Shown: piece by piece, positions 27,624 through 36,215 of the stretch | Layout: each line of letters starts with the position of its first letter | How positions within the stretch are numbered: the first letter of the stretch is position 1 | NCBI GenBank assembly: GCA_900323505.1 | Contig: OOIN01000015.1 | Span: forward strand, 124,001-188,000 | Reading direction: 5' to 3' | From: Ustilago trichophora | Taxonomy: Eukaryota > Basidiomycota > Ustilaginomycetes > Ustilaginales > Ustilaginaceae | Length of the DNA: 64,000 nt | Made by a program: the position numbers and the translations under genes | The notes under the pieces: generated by a model | What the model was told of the DNA's origin: nothing | Seen by the model: the letters and a program-made list of their open reading frames with translations, nothing else | The model's database searches: none

Positions 27624-29453
27624 ATGAAGCCGTTACTGCGACCCTTACCAGCTTCTCGGCTAGGCGTGTCCTCAGCCATGCAGAGATCGCTTCTTGCCAA
27701 CCGCGCTCTATCCACCATGCGAGTCGTTCGCCCCGCTCCCACACCATCACAACCAACTTCTCGCCTTACCCGCGCACTGCCCATCGCTCCAGTAGCACGA
27801 CCCTACTCAACAGCACCCAACAGCCACCAAGTAATGCAATCCTTCGGAACACCTTTCGCCCAATTCATCTATACCATCTCTCGAATTGCCCGCATCATCA
27901 CTTTCACCGCCCTCGGCGTCGCCACCATCGGCGTAGTCTCGTTCGAAGCAGCCCATCAGTACGTCGAGCACGTCGCCATGCCTTCCTCTGCCCCCTTCTT
28001 TTCTTCTTCCGCTAGCGAAGACGAATTTGGATGGACCCAACAGGCACTCGAAGAAAGCTGGTCCGGCTCGACAAAGCACACTGGCACAGATCCACGTTTG
28101 GGCATCAAGGGCCGCCATGCCGTCCGATCCGCCTGGATGTGCGTCAACTGGGGAGGCGGCATCTCTCCTGGCGTCATGTTTGGCGGCAACTCTAGCAGCT
28201 CCGGTCTAGGTAGGACGGCTGTCACCAGTATGGAAGCTGCCAAGACACTCAAAGTCGAAGATGGAATGATTTTGGCTATGCAGTATCTCAACCTTGCCGT
28301 CAAAATCGCTGCCAGTAAAGGGATCAAGCTCCCCGACACGGATGGTATTCGTGCTGGACTGGTCAGCGAAAGTGTAGCTAGGGAACAGCTCAAGAACGTA
28401 GACCCACTTGCCGTGGCATTGGAAGGAAGACTGGCAGCGGTAAAGGAAAGACAGGGTAGCAGAGGAGCGTTGGAGTCGGCTATTGCGAGCTACGAGAGGC
28501 TGTACGATATTGCTTCTATGAGTCAAAGTGAAGAAGGAGCGGACGGGGAGAGGGCGAGTAAGTTGGTCAGACTAGCGACAAAGCTGGGAGACCTTCATTC
28601 GGCGTTGGAGGAGAGGGAGGAGGCGGAGGAATGGCTGAACAGGGCCGTTGGAATTGCTGCCTCTGCCGGAGCGAGCACGCCTGATCTGCACAATATGCAG
28701 ACTGTAACTGTTCCTGGGACAGCTGCTACCGAGAAGAAGAAAAGCCGATTTGGCGGCTGGTTCTCTTCCTCTGCCAAGTCTCCTTCACCTGTAGTAGATT
28801 CCACACCTTCAACACCAGCAGCACCAGCAACGGCTTCTTCAACTGCCGCGGCTGCGGTTGCGGCACTGACACCCGCCCTCACACGAGCCCTAATCACCGC
28901 CCTAGTCTCCAAATCCGCATTCCACGCACACACTCCCACCACATCCTCGCTTCAAACCGCCCTCCAAACGCAAATCTCGGCTTTGCAACTTTCTGCCGCC
29001 GAACAGGACCGTCTCCTCACCCCTGCCGGTGCTGCTGTTGCTGCTGTTGGTGCGGAACTGCATAATCTGTGGCTAACACATCATCAGAGCGTCCTCGATC
29101 TGCATGTAGCCGAGACGATTTTTGCGCTCACGCGAAAAGATGCCTCTGGGTCAAGTTCGAAGCTTCTCCCAACCGCCTGGTTTAAGGGGCACGAGAAGAA
29201 AGGGTCTAAGAGTATCGAGTGGGTTGACCAGGCGGACATGCGTGCAGCAGGCGTGATCAAGGCGCTTGAAGAAGCAACTGCATCAGCGAAAGGCGCAAAG
29301 AAGGATGCGAAAAAGCAAGAGGACAAACTGGAGCTCGCACCAAAATGGACAAACGATAAAGCGGTGAAATTGACAGCGGGAAGAGTGTTGAGAGATGCCA
29401 AAAGGGTTCAGAGTGCCGCTGGAAGGTGTCGGGTGACTTTGGAGGGGTTGTAG
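27624..29453 (+). CDS. Probable mitochondrial inner-membrane protein with TPR-like helices
   Basis: 609 residues from an ATG at 27624. The first 60 residues are rich in Arg, Ser, Ala and Leu with almost no acidic residues (MKPLLRPLPASRLG..., SAMQRSLLANRALSTMR), a good mitochondrial presequence. A hydrophobic segment follows at about residues 85-107 (ARIITFTALGVATIGVVSF). The region 215-345 looks like TPR-type helical repeats (AMQYLNLAVKIAASKG, ALESAIASYERLYDIA, KLGDLHSALEEREEAEEWLNRAVGIA). An Ala/Ser/Thr-rich linker then separates a second helical domain (about 420-609). The layout resembles Mgr3-like adaptors of the i-AAA protease, but that is an inference from architecture only. Confidence 0.7.
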   Translation: MKPLLRPLPASRLGVSSAMQRSLLANRALSTMRVVRPAPTPSQPTSRLTRALPIAPVARPYSTAPNSHQVMQSFGTPFAQFIYTISRIARIITFTALGVATIGVVSFEAAHQYVEHVAMPSSAPFFSSSASEDEFGWTQQALEESWSGSTKHTGTDPRLGIKGRHAVRSAWMCVNWGGGISPGVMFGGNSSSSGLGRTAVTSMEAAKTLKVEDGMILAMQYLNLAVKIAASKGIKLPDTDGIRAGLVSESVAREQLKNVDPLAVALEGRLAAVKERQGSRGALESAIASYERLYDIASMSQSEEGADGERASKLVRLATKLGDLHSALEEREEAEEWLNRAVGIAASAGASTPDLHNMQTVTVPGTAATEKKKSRFGGWFSSSAKSPSPVVDSTPSTPAAPATASSTAAAAVAALTPALTRALITALVSKSAFHAHTPTTSSLQTALQTQISALQLSAAEQDRLLTPAGAAVAAVGAELHNLWLTHHQSVLDLHVAETIFALTRKDASGSSSKLLPTAWFKGHEKKGSKSIEWVDQADMRAAGVIKALEEATASAKGAKKDAKKQEDKLELAPKWTNDKAVKLTAGRVLRDAKRVQSAAGRCRVTLEGL

Positions 29454-29858
29454 CTTGAACGGAAGTGTAGCTTGACGGAAATGTGAATTGGCTTTTGTCA
29501 ATGATGTGATGATGTGCTGGACGACGTTGACTTGATTCAATTTGTGTGTGTGTGGGGGGGAGAAGTGTGTCTGTGGATTGGTGTTTGTACGAGGCCAAGG
29601 TTGCGCATGACTAGTCCCATGCTTGACAATGTGAACGGGGAAGCGAGATGTGTCTTGGATCGATCCTGTCTCACACCTCTACGACATGATGACGATTACA
29701 AGACTCTTCCGAAGCACCTTTCCTTTGCTCTCATTCCACGCACGACGGCATTTTTCCTGGTTTGAAAGCTTCCATTAACTTGATGCAAATCCGAACTGAA
29801 CGCATTGCATTATAACAAAACGCAAAACCAACTGGTCAATATCTCCTACCATTTTCTT
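29454..29858. other. Convergent intergenic region
   Basis: 405 bp between two gene ends, with a GT-rich patch near 29541-29560. Nothing else is seen. Confidence 0.4.
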
Positions 29859-31547
29859 TCACCTCTTCCTCGTTGCCAAAGCCTGCAATTCGTCAATGTT
29901 GTTGCTCAAGCAACCCTGCGGATAACACTCTTGATAACTCTTCCACATTTTCTCCACCCAACAAAGATCCGTCAACTTTCGAGCGAAATGAACCAGTCTC
30001 CAAACGTCCTTAAAGTTGCTTGCTACACCCAAACTTACGCGGACGATTCCCACATCGGCCACAGCTAGCAACGACGAAGCTTCAAGATCGGTGATCAATC
30101 CACGTTGCATAACGCTGGAAGATGCGCCTGGATTGCACATGCAAGGGCCTCCACGGAGCGAGATGGATTCCTGCGCTGCACACCAGATGACAAAGCGATA
30201 GTTGAGAGAGTCTCCACTGGAAGAGGTGAAGACGAGGGGTAGGGTGAAACCGCGAAGATCGAGTGAGGTTGGTCCTCCGATTCGGACGAGTTTTACGGCT
30301 TTCGCGGGAGAGGGGTTCTTGTGTGATGTTGAAGAAAAGGAGGAGGAAGAAGAGGAAGAGGATGAGGAGGAAAAAGATTGCTTTTCATCAAATCCTTCCT
30401 TCTCACCTTCAACAGGATAGTAAACCGAATCGAGCTCCTTTACCAACCACTCCAACAACATCCTATTCCTCTTTGCTACGCTCTCCATCCATCTCGCCGC
30501 AAATTCCAACCCTGGCTTCACCGCCGCCATAGCCGTAAAATTTGCAGTACCATCTTCAAACCTCTCCGGACCGTCTACCAGGGTGAAATCAAACCTATCC
30601 ATCGTGATACCGACAATGTTACCCCCGAAGAACGTCTGCTTCTTTGTCATCTTTGCATACATGCTCTTCTTCATAATCAGCGCACCTAGCCCTGTAGGGT
30701 AACCACAGATCTTGTAAAGCGACACGACCATAAAGTCGACGCTGCTGTGGGTACGGAGAGAGATGCGGGTGGTAGGGGCTAGAGCGGCTGCGTCGAGTCC
30801 GATATCCCATCCGAGGTTTTTAGCCTGGCCAAGGAGTGGGGAGAGCGCGAGTTTTGCGCCTGTGATGTTGCTCTGTCCCGTGAAGAATACCAGCCCTTTC
30901 TCCCCCGATGCGTCTTGAGAGTTTGAAGGTCGCGAGAGTGCGGTGAGATAGGCGTCGATAGAGATCGTATCGCGTTGCCCACCATCGCTGGAAGAAGAGG
31001 CAGAATCGAATTCTACAAACTCAAAACTACCTCCACCAACCTCTGCTTTCTTGGCCAACGAATTCAGACTGTTATGTGCATCCCGCGGGATCAGCACCTT
31101 CTTCCCTTGCCAATCGTACGTCTCTCCTACGATCCTGAAACCTGCCGTGGCATTGGCAGTCCAGACTAGGTCGTATTCGGCTTCGTCTGCATCAAAAAAC
31201 TCCAACACCGCCTTTCTAGCTTCTTGGGTAGCTCGCGAGCTGAGCAGCGAGGAAGGCGAGGTGCTGTGCGGGTTCCCTGCTACAGAGCGTTTCAACCATT
31301 TGGCATGGTCACTGATGAGAGAGGACGGGTAGAGCGACGCTCCGGTGTAGTCGAGGTATACCGATCCGCCGTTGCTGTCGAGTCGGGAAAATTCGCGCTT
31401 GCGAAGCGAGGTCAAGGAGGAATCGGGGTAGGAAGGGTTGGAGGAGATAAAGTGCGATTTAGATCGATGGTACGAAAGCGAATCGGATAGAGAGAGCGAC
31501 GAGGTCTTGGCGGTGGTGTGGACGGCTTTGATCAGAGTTACGACCAT
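29859..31547 (-). CDS. MOCOS-like PLP enzyme (molybdenum cofactor sulfurase / NifS-like domain without MOSC)
   Basis: 562 residues from an ATG at 31547. It is a fold-type I PLP enzyme (aminotransferase class V). VYLDYTGASLYPSSLI (63-78) is typical of MOCOS N-termini, TANATAGFRIVGETY follows, and the PLP Lys is K279 in VVSLYKICGYPTGLGAL. A RGGPCMCNPGASS segment (C469 and C471) occupies the place of the catalytic Cys loop of Mo-cofactor sulfurases. Full fungal sulfurases run to about 800-850 residues with a C-terminal MOSC domain. Here the frame ends after the PLP part, and no MOSC piece is seen downstream (29454-29858). A low-complexity Ser run (about 391-407) is encoded by a GAA/GGA-rich stretch. 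Either a genuine single-domain paralogue or a cysteine-desulfurase-like enzyme. Confidence 0.82.
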   Translation of the reverse strand: MVVTLIKAVHTTAKTSSLSLSDSLSYHRSKSHFISSNPSYPDSSLTSLRKREFSRLDSNGGSVYLDYTGASLYPSSLISDHAKWLKRSVAGNPHSTSPSSLLSSRATQEARKAVLEFFDADEAEYDLVWTANATAGFRIVGETYDWQGKKVLIPRDAHNSLNSLAKKAEVGGGSFEFVEFDSASSSSDGGQRDTISIDAYLTALSRPSNSQDASGEKGLVFFTGQSNITGAKLALSPLLGQAKNLGWDIGLDAAALAPTTRISLRTHSSVDFMVVSLYKICGYPTGLGALIMKKSMYAKMTKKQTFFGGNIVGITMDRFDFTLVDGPERFEDGTANFTAMAAVKPGLEFAARWMESVAKRNRMLLEWLVKELDSVYYPVEGEKEGFDEKQSFSSSSSSSSSSSFSSTSHKNPSPAKAVKLVRIGGPTSLDLRGFTLPLVFTSSSGDSLNYRFVIWCAAQESISLRGGPCMCNPGASSSVMQRGLITDLEASSLLAVADVGIVRVSLGVASNFKDVWRLVHFARKLTDLCWVEKMWKSYQECYPQGCLSNNIDELQALATRKR

Positions 31548-32725
31548 CTTGGCGAGGTTTTCCTAACGATGTATAGTGGCAAGGGGGGAAAGGTAGAGAT
31601 TTGCTCTAGCTGAACGGTCACTTTTGAGGTATCTGACAGATTCGCTATATGCACCGATACGGAGGGTGCAATGGTGGCGTTGGATTCTATGCGTAACACT
31701 TTGCACTCAAGTATATCCGATCAGCGGGACAACGCAGACCGTTGAAGGATCCCGAACCTCACACGCTTGGTTGAGGAACAAGGTCAAATCTGGATGTGAT
31801 CTGCTATGCAGCTGTCAGACCTGTCTATTAAACGCCGCCTGTTTCCGAGCCTATTCTTGTGTGTGTCACTTTGTTGGCACCGTAGCCGAACGTCAAAGAG
31901 TGCTAATCCGGATTCTCGGGAAGGGGAGGGCAAGGGGCCAGCAATACCAAGTGATTGTATTGAACGGGGGGAGGGGCGGGAAAAGTATGGCGGTAGTAGA
32001 GAGTCGATGGCGTGATGAGAATTCAACGATGGCGTGATCTTGCTCCAGAGCTGAAGCTTCTTATACGCAGACTGAGGATTGCGTTTTCGTCTTTTCTCCA
32101 GAGAGAGACTCACTTTTTTTTTTTGCACAATAAGGCCTGGTTTCGCTCCTCTGACCTCTCCTTTGGCCCGCTCAAAGCTGTCCCTCGAGTCATAACAGAT
32201 GATAGGAAGGGGGTGATAAGTGCAGATCAGGGGTGACAGGGAAAGGAGAGAAGAGAACTGCTGGAACGTCTGGCGCGATTTGTCTACATATCGAACGGCA
32301 AAGAGAGGCAAAGGGTTGTGGCAGACCAAAGAAAAAAATAGCCGTCAGAAAATTCGTTCGGCAGAGCTGTCAAATATTTAGAAAAAATAAAGTAGCCGCG
32401 TTACAAAAATGCCCCTTCGAGTTCCAGTCACCGTGTACAAAAAAAAGTATCCCATATGTCGGTTGCTTTTGTTTTGCTATTGTTTGCCTTACCCTATCCC
32501 TCTGAGCCGGACCCCCTGCCGGCAGATACCGTTCCGTATGTCAGCGCCAGCAAGCAAGGATTTGTGGTCAAGAAAGTGTGCGTTACGGCTTCAAGAGGCT
32601 ATTAGAAGCACACACATGATAAGAGGAGGGAGGGCAGGAAAAAGGGGGTTAATGCCTGGCGCAATCGGAGTCCACAAGACAGCGTTCGGATGCAATTGGA
32701 CCGTGTGTACCGCTCTGGTCTGCCA

Positions 32726-32751
32726 TCTCTCTCTCTCTCTCTCTCTCTCTT
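32726..32751. repeat. (TC)n dinucleotide microsatellite
   Basis: About 12 CT units in the middle of the gene-free stretch. Confidence 0.9.
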
Positions 32752-33896
32752 TTGCACACACGGCACGACCTGGCAGATCTGGGTTTCGTTTCCCGCAGCC
32801 TGGCCCCCTTGATCCTTCTTGTAACGAGTGTACCTCTGTGTGGCTTTCGCGTACGTCAAAAAGCAGGGACACACAGTATGTGCACGAAAAAAGCATTGCT
32901 CGAGAAGGGAAAAGTGATAAAACCAAAGGCATGAACAATACTTCTGTGCTGTAGCTTGTTTGGCAAATCAGGTCGATCACTGCGTATGAGTGTAAGGATG
33001 TCTTCGGCGGGTCGAGTTAACTAGGACGTGAGTAAGGAGGAATTTTTTCCACCTCGACGCTGGTCGACACCGCCATCTTCGTTCTGCGCACGAGCAACGG
33101 ATATCTGGAGCGATGTGAATAGGAGTCATCTGACATTGGCTGACGTGGAAGTATACGCACAAATACATACCTCTGTTTGAAGAGAAACGTGTGAGAGAGA
33201 GAGGAGTGTCTAGGTCACGGGTACTTTCGTGCTGGTCCTCGGGTGCGGGTTTCAGCACGGCAACCAAAAGAAATACACAAGGCAAAGAGAGGTGCCTGAA
33301 CTAGCGCTTATCGCCTTGACCCCTTGGTCCGTGTCTGTATATGCACTTGTTTGTGCTACACCCTTCATTACCTGTCATCCGCAAAGTAGCCGCCTCATCC
33401 CACCTTTCTTTCTTTTTCATTTTGATGCCTAGCGGACATTTGATTGTTCATCTCACCACTTCTCGAACACTAGAGTGATATCAATCGTTCATCGAGACAC
33501 GAATGTGCAGGCTGTGAACATTTGGGTTTGACCAGGGATCAAAAACCGAATCGGCCAATGAGTCAAACAGGCTACTTTTCGAGAAAAGAAAAAAAAAAAA
33601 AAGTTGGCCGGACACGAGACCTGGGTTTCTGTTTTGTTGATTTTTTTCTTTCGTCTGGGTGCCAAAAAGCGGAATGAGTATTAAAAAAAAGAACCCGCGA
33701 CGACGGACAGAACGCCTCGAACCTGTGCGGTAACTTTCCCGCCCGTTTGCTGATCAGGATGCTCCTGCTCCTGCGTTTGGCTGCCACCTGCCTGCTTTGT
33801 AGCATAGCAGTCAAGCCACACTGCAGGACGAGACCGAGCCCGACATTGGGAACTCTGCGTAGTTGAAGCGTTGTGTGAGGTGTAAAAAGAGGATCG

Positions 33897-33903
33897 TATA
33901 AAG
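33897..33903 (+). promoter_or_regulatory. TATA box of the ABCG transporter gene
   Basis: TATAAAG, 98 bp upstream of the ATG at 34001. A good match in a usual position. Confidence 0.5.
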
Positions 33904-34000
33904 TATCAGCTTGTGAGATGCGATCCCTCCATAAGTACCTGTTCAGTAACATCCATACGAGCACCTCAAACCAGTCCCTTGATCACATCCAAAGACAATC

Positions 34001-36010
34001 ATGACCAAGGACCTCGAATCTCCCGCTTCCACGGGTGGTGGCCTTGTCTGGCAAGACATCAAAGTTTCTGTCCCCGTCAAACGCTCTCTTCTCTCCCGTT
34101 TCCGCCAGGATTCTTCCGACGCTCTATCTTCCAAGATCTTGCTGCAAGGTCTCTCCGGAACCATTGCACCGGGAGAGATGCTCGCCATTATGGGACCTTC
34201 TGGAGCGGGCAAGTCTACCTTGCTCGACATTCTCTCCACTCGCAAGGCTCCATCCTCTGGATCCATCACAACCACCATTGGTGCACGCGACGTTAAAACC
34301 ATCTCGAGTTACGTCGAGCAATCCGATTCGCTGCTTGGCGTTCTTACCGTCCGTGAGACCATCTGGTATTCTGCCAAGCTTTCCCTCCCACCCTCCACCC
34401 CAACTTGCGACATTGATGAGCGGACGGATCTGATCATCTCCGATTTGGGTTTGAGCGGAGTGGCTCATCAGAAGATCGGAACTCCCATCCAGCGAGGGAT
34501 CAGCGGTGGTCAGAAGCGAAGGGTTAGCATCGGATGCTCGTTGGTCACTCTTCCCAAGATTCTGTTTTTGGACGAGCCGACCAGCGGGCTGGATACGTTT
34601 ACGGCCCACGAGGTGATTGCGGCGATTCGAAGTCTGGCAAAGAGGCACAACATCGCCGTGCTGGCTACGATCCACAGTCCTAACTGGGAGATCTTTAGCA
34701 GCTTCGATAACACCCTGCTACTGAGCAAGGGGAGGACGATCTATCGGGGTTCGACAAAGGGTGTAGCATCCTGGTTTGCCGCGTTGGGTCATAGGTGTCC
34801 CGAGCATACCAATCCTGCGGATTTCATGATCGAGTTGGTTAATGATGATTTCCTCGACTCTGCCAGAAACGTTGCTATGGAGAAGAACGAGGAGCAGCAG
34901 GTAGCGGTAGCGGTAGCGGCGGGGGGGAACAGCATTGCAAAGGGCGATACCAAGGCTTTTGCTGATGCGTGGGAAAAGCACGTCTCCACCCCCGTTGGAG
35001 CAGGGACCAACATTCGCACCTCCTCATTCTCCTCTTCTTCTTCCTCCGCCGTACCATGCAATCACATCAAAGAAGCAACGACCACCGTCTCCGACCACCG
35101 TTCCACCGTCGATCCTTCTCGTAGCACCGATCTGGCCAGCCAATACTCGCGCACTGTCACTTTGACCCGTAGAAACTTCCTCAACTATTCCCGCAATCTT
35201 CTCGCTTACGGTGTCCGTCTCGGAATGTATCTCGGAATGGGCATTCTCCTCGCTACCGTCTGGGTCAACCTGGCTCAGACAGACACGCGTATCAACGACC
35301 GTCTCTCGGTACATTTCTTCTCGGTAGCCTTTCTCGGATTTATGGCAGTCGCTGGTATCCCATCGTTCCTCGAAGAACGATCGGTTTTGCTTCGCGAGGC
35401 TAAAAATTCCCTCTACGGTCCGCTCGCATTCACTCTCGCCAACACCATCTCCACCATCCCGCTCCTCTTCCTCTGCTCTCTGCTCTTTTCCATCCTTGCG
35501 TATTGGAGTATAGGCCTTCATCCTGGAGCAGACTGCTTTTTCCGCTTCCTCGCCTTCCTCTACCTCGGCGTGCTCGCTGCTGAATTTCAGGCCCTGCTGA
35601 TAGCCGCAGCCATCCCGATCTTTGTCGCAGCCCTGGCGGTATGCGCCTTCCTCAACGGATTCTGGATGTGCGTCCAGGGCTATTTCATCAGAGCCGTCAA
35701 CTTGCCTAGATTCTGGTACTACTGGGCTCATTGGATCGACTACGAAACCTACGCATTCGACATTTTGGTCAAAAACGATCTCAAGGGTCTCGTCTTCACT
35801 TGCCAGGGAAGCGTACAGGAGGCAAGCTGCAACTGTAGCTTCCCGAGCAGTCTGGTGCAAAAGGGATTGTGCGCGGTTAGCGGAGAAGACGTTCTGGATG
35901 CATTGCAGATCAATGGAATCAGCGTTGGATTGTACGCAGGGATTCTGGTCGTGATCGTCGTCGTCTATAGAATACTGTTTTATGCCGTGCTCAGATACCA
36001 GCTCAAGTAA
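34001..36010 (+). CDS. ABCG (WHITE) subfamily half transporter
   Basis: 669 residues from an ATG at 34001, intronless. The nucleotide-binding domain comes first: Walker A GPSGAGKST (65-73), signature GISGGQKRRVSIG (about 166-178), Walker B ILFLDEPTSGLD, and the H-loop IHSP. A variable linker (about 285-385, with KEATTTVSDHRST) follows, then six hydrophobic segments from about residue 400 to the end. The final extracellular loop contains several Cys (CQGSVQEASCNCSF), as in ABCG proteins. Half transporters dimerise in the plasma or internal membranes and export lipids, sterols or xenobiotics. It lies downstream of the 2.45 kb gene-free region and converges on AP-3 delta. Confidence 0.93.
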   Translation: MTKDLESPASTGGGLVWQDIKVSVPVKRSLLSRFRQDSSDALSSKILLQGLSGTIAPGEMLAIMGPSGAGKSTLLDILSTRKAPSSGSITTTIGARDVKTISSYVEQSDSLLGVLTVRETIWYSAKLSLPPSTPTCDIDERTDLIISDLGLSGVAHQKIGTPIQRGISGGQKRRVSIGCSLVTLPKILFLDEPTSGLDTFTAHEVIAAIRSLAKRHNIAVLATIHSPNWEIFSSFDNTLLLSKGRTIYRGSTKGVASWFAALGHRCPEHTNPADFMIELVNDDFLDSARNVAMEKNEEQQVAVAVAAGGNSIAKGDTKAFADAWEKHVSTPVGAGTNIRTSSFSSSSSSAVPCNHIKEATTTVSDHRSTVDPSRSTDLASQYSRTVTLTRRNFLNYSRNLLAYGVRLGMYLGMGILLATVWVNLAQTDTRINDRLSVHFFSVAFLGFMAVAGIPSFLEERSVLLREAKNSLYGPLAFTLANTISTIPLLFLCSLLFSILAYWSIGLHPGADCFFRFLAFLYLGVLAAEFQALLIAAAIPIFVAALAVCAFLNGFWMCVQGYFIRAVNLPRFWYYWAHWIDYETYAFDILVKNDLKGLVFTCQGSVQEASCNCSFPSSLVQKGLCAVSGEDVLDALQINGISVGLYAGILVVIVVVYRILFYAVLRYQLK

Positions 36011-36215
36011 AGATTTCCACTTTCTTCCTTGTAGATACACTTTACCCTCGTCAGATGGCAGTCTTGCTCCGTTTTTTTTTGTTGGCAATGAACACTTGTT
36101 CGCAGAATCCACACCCCTCTTTTGCAAAATCGTTTCCCCACCCTTTGCGCCTATTGCTCCGACGAATGCAAAAGCATGAGTAGAATTGCGATCGCTCAAG
36201 AAAATCCGACATGAA

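Larger units (their letters stand above)
31548..34000. other. 2.45 kb gene-free region upstream of the ABCG transporter
   Basis: The longest stretch without a supportable gene. It carries a (TC)n run at 32726-32751, T/A homopolymers near 32115, 32329, 32395 and 33589, and many short open frames lacking conserved motifs. Base composition is more AT-rich in patches (32320-32470) than in the flanking genes. A TATAAAG at 33897-33903 fits the ABCG promoter. It may be a long regulatory region, a ncRNA locus or the remains of a lost gene. Confidence 0.5.

Noticed and set aside
31784..32329. 181-codon minus-strand frame in the gene-free stretch
   Set aside because: No conserved motifs, low-complexity patches, and no supporting splice or start context.
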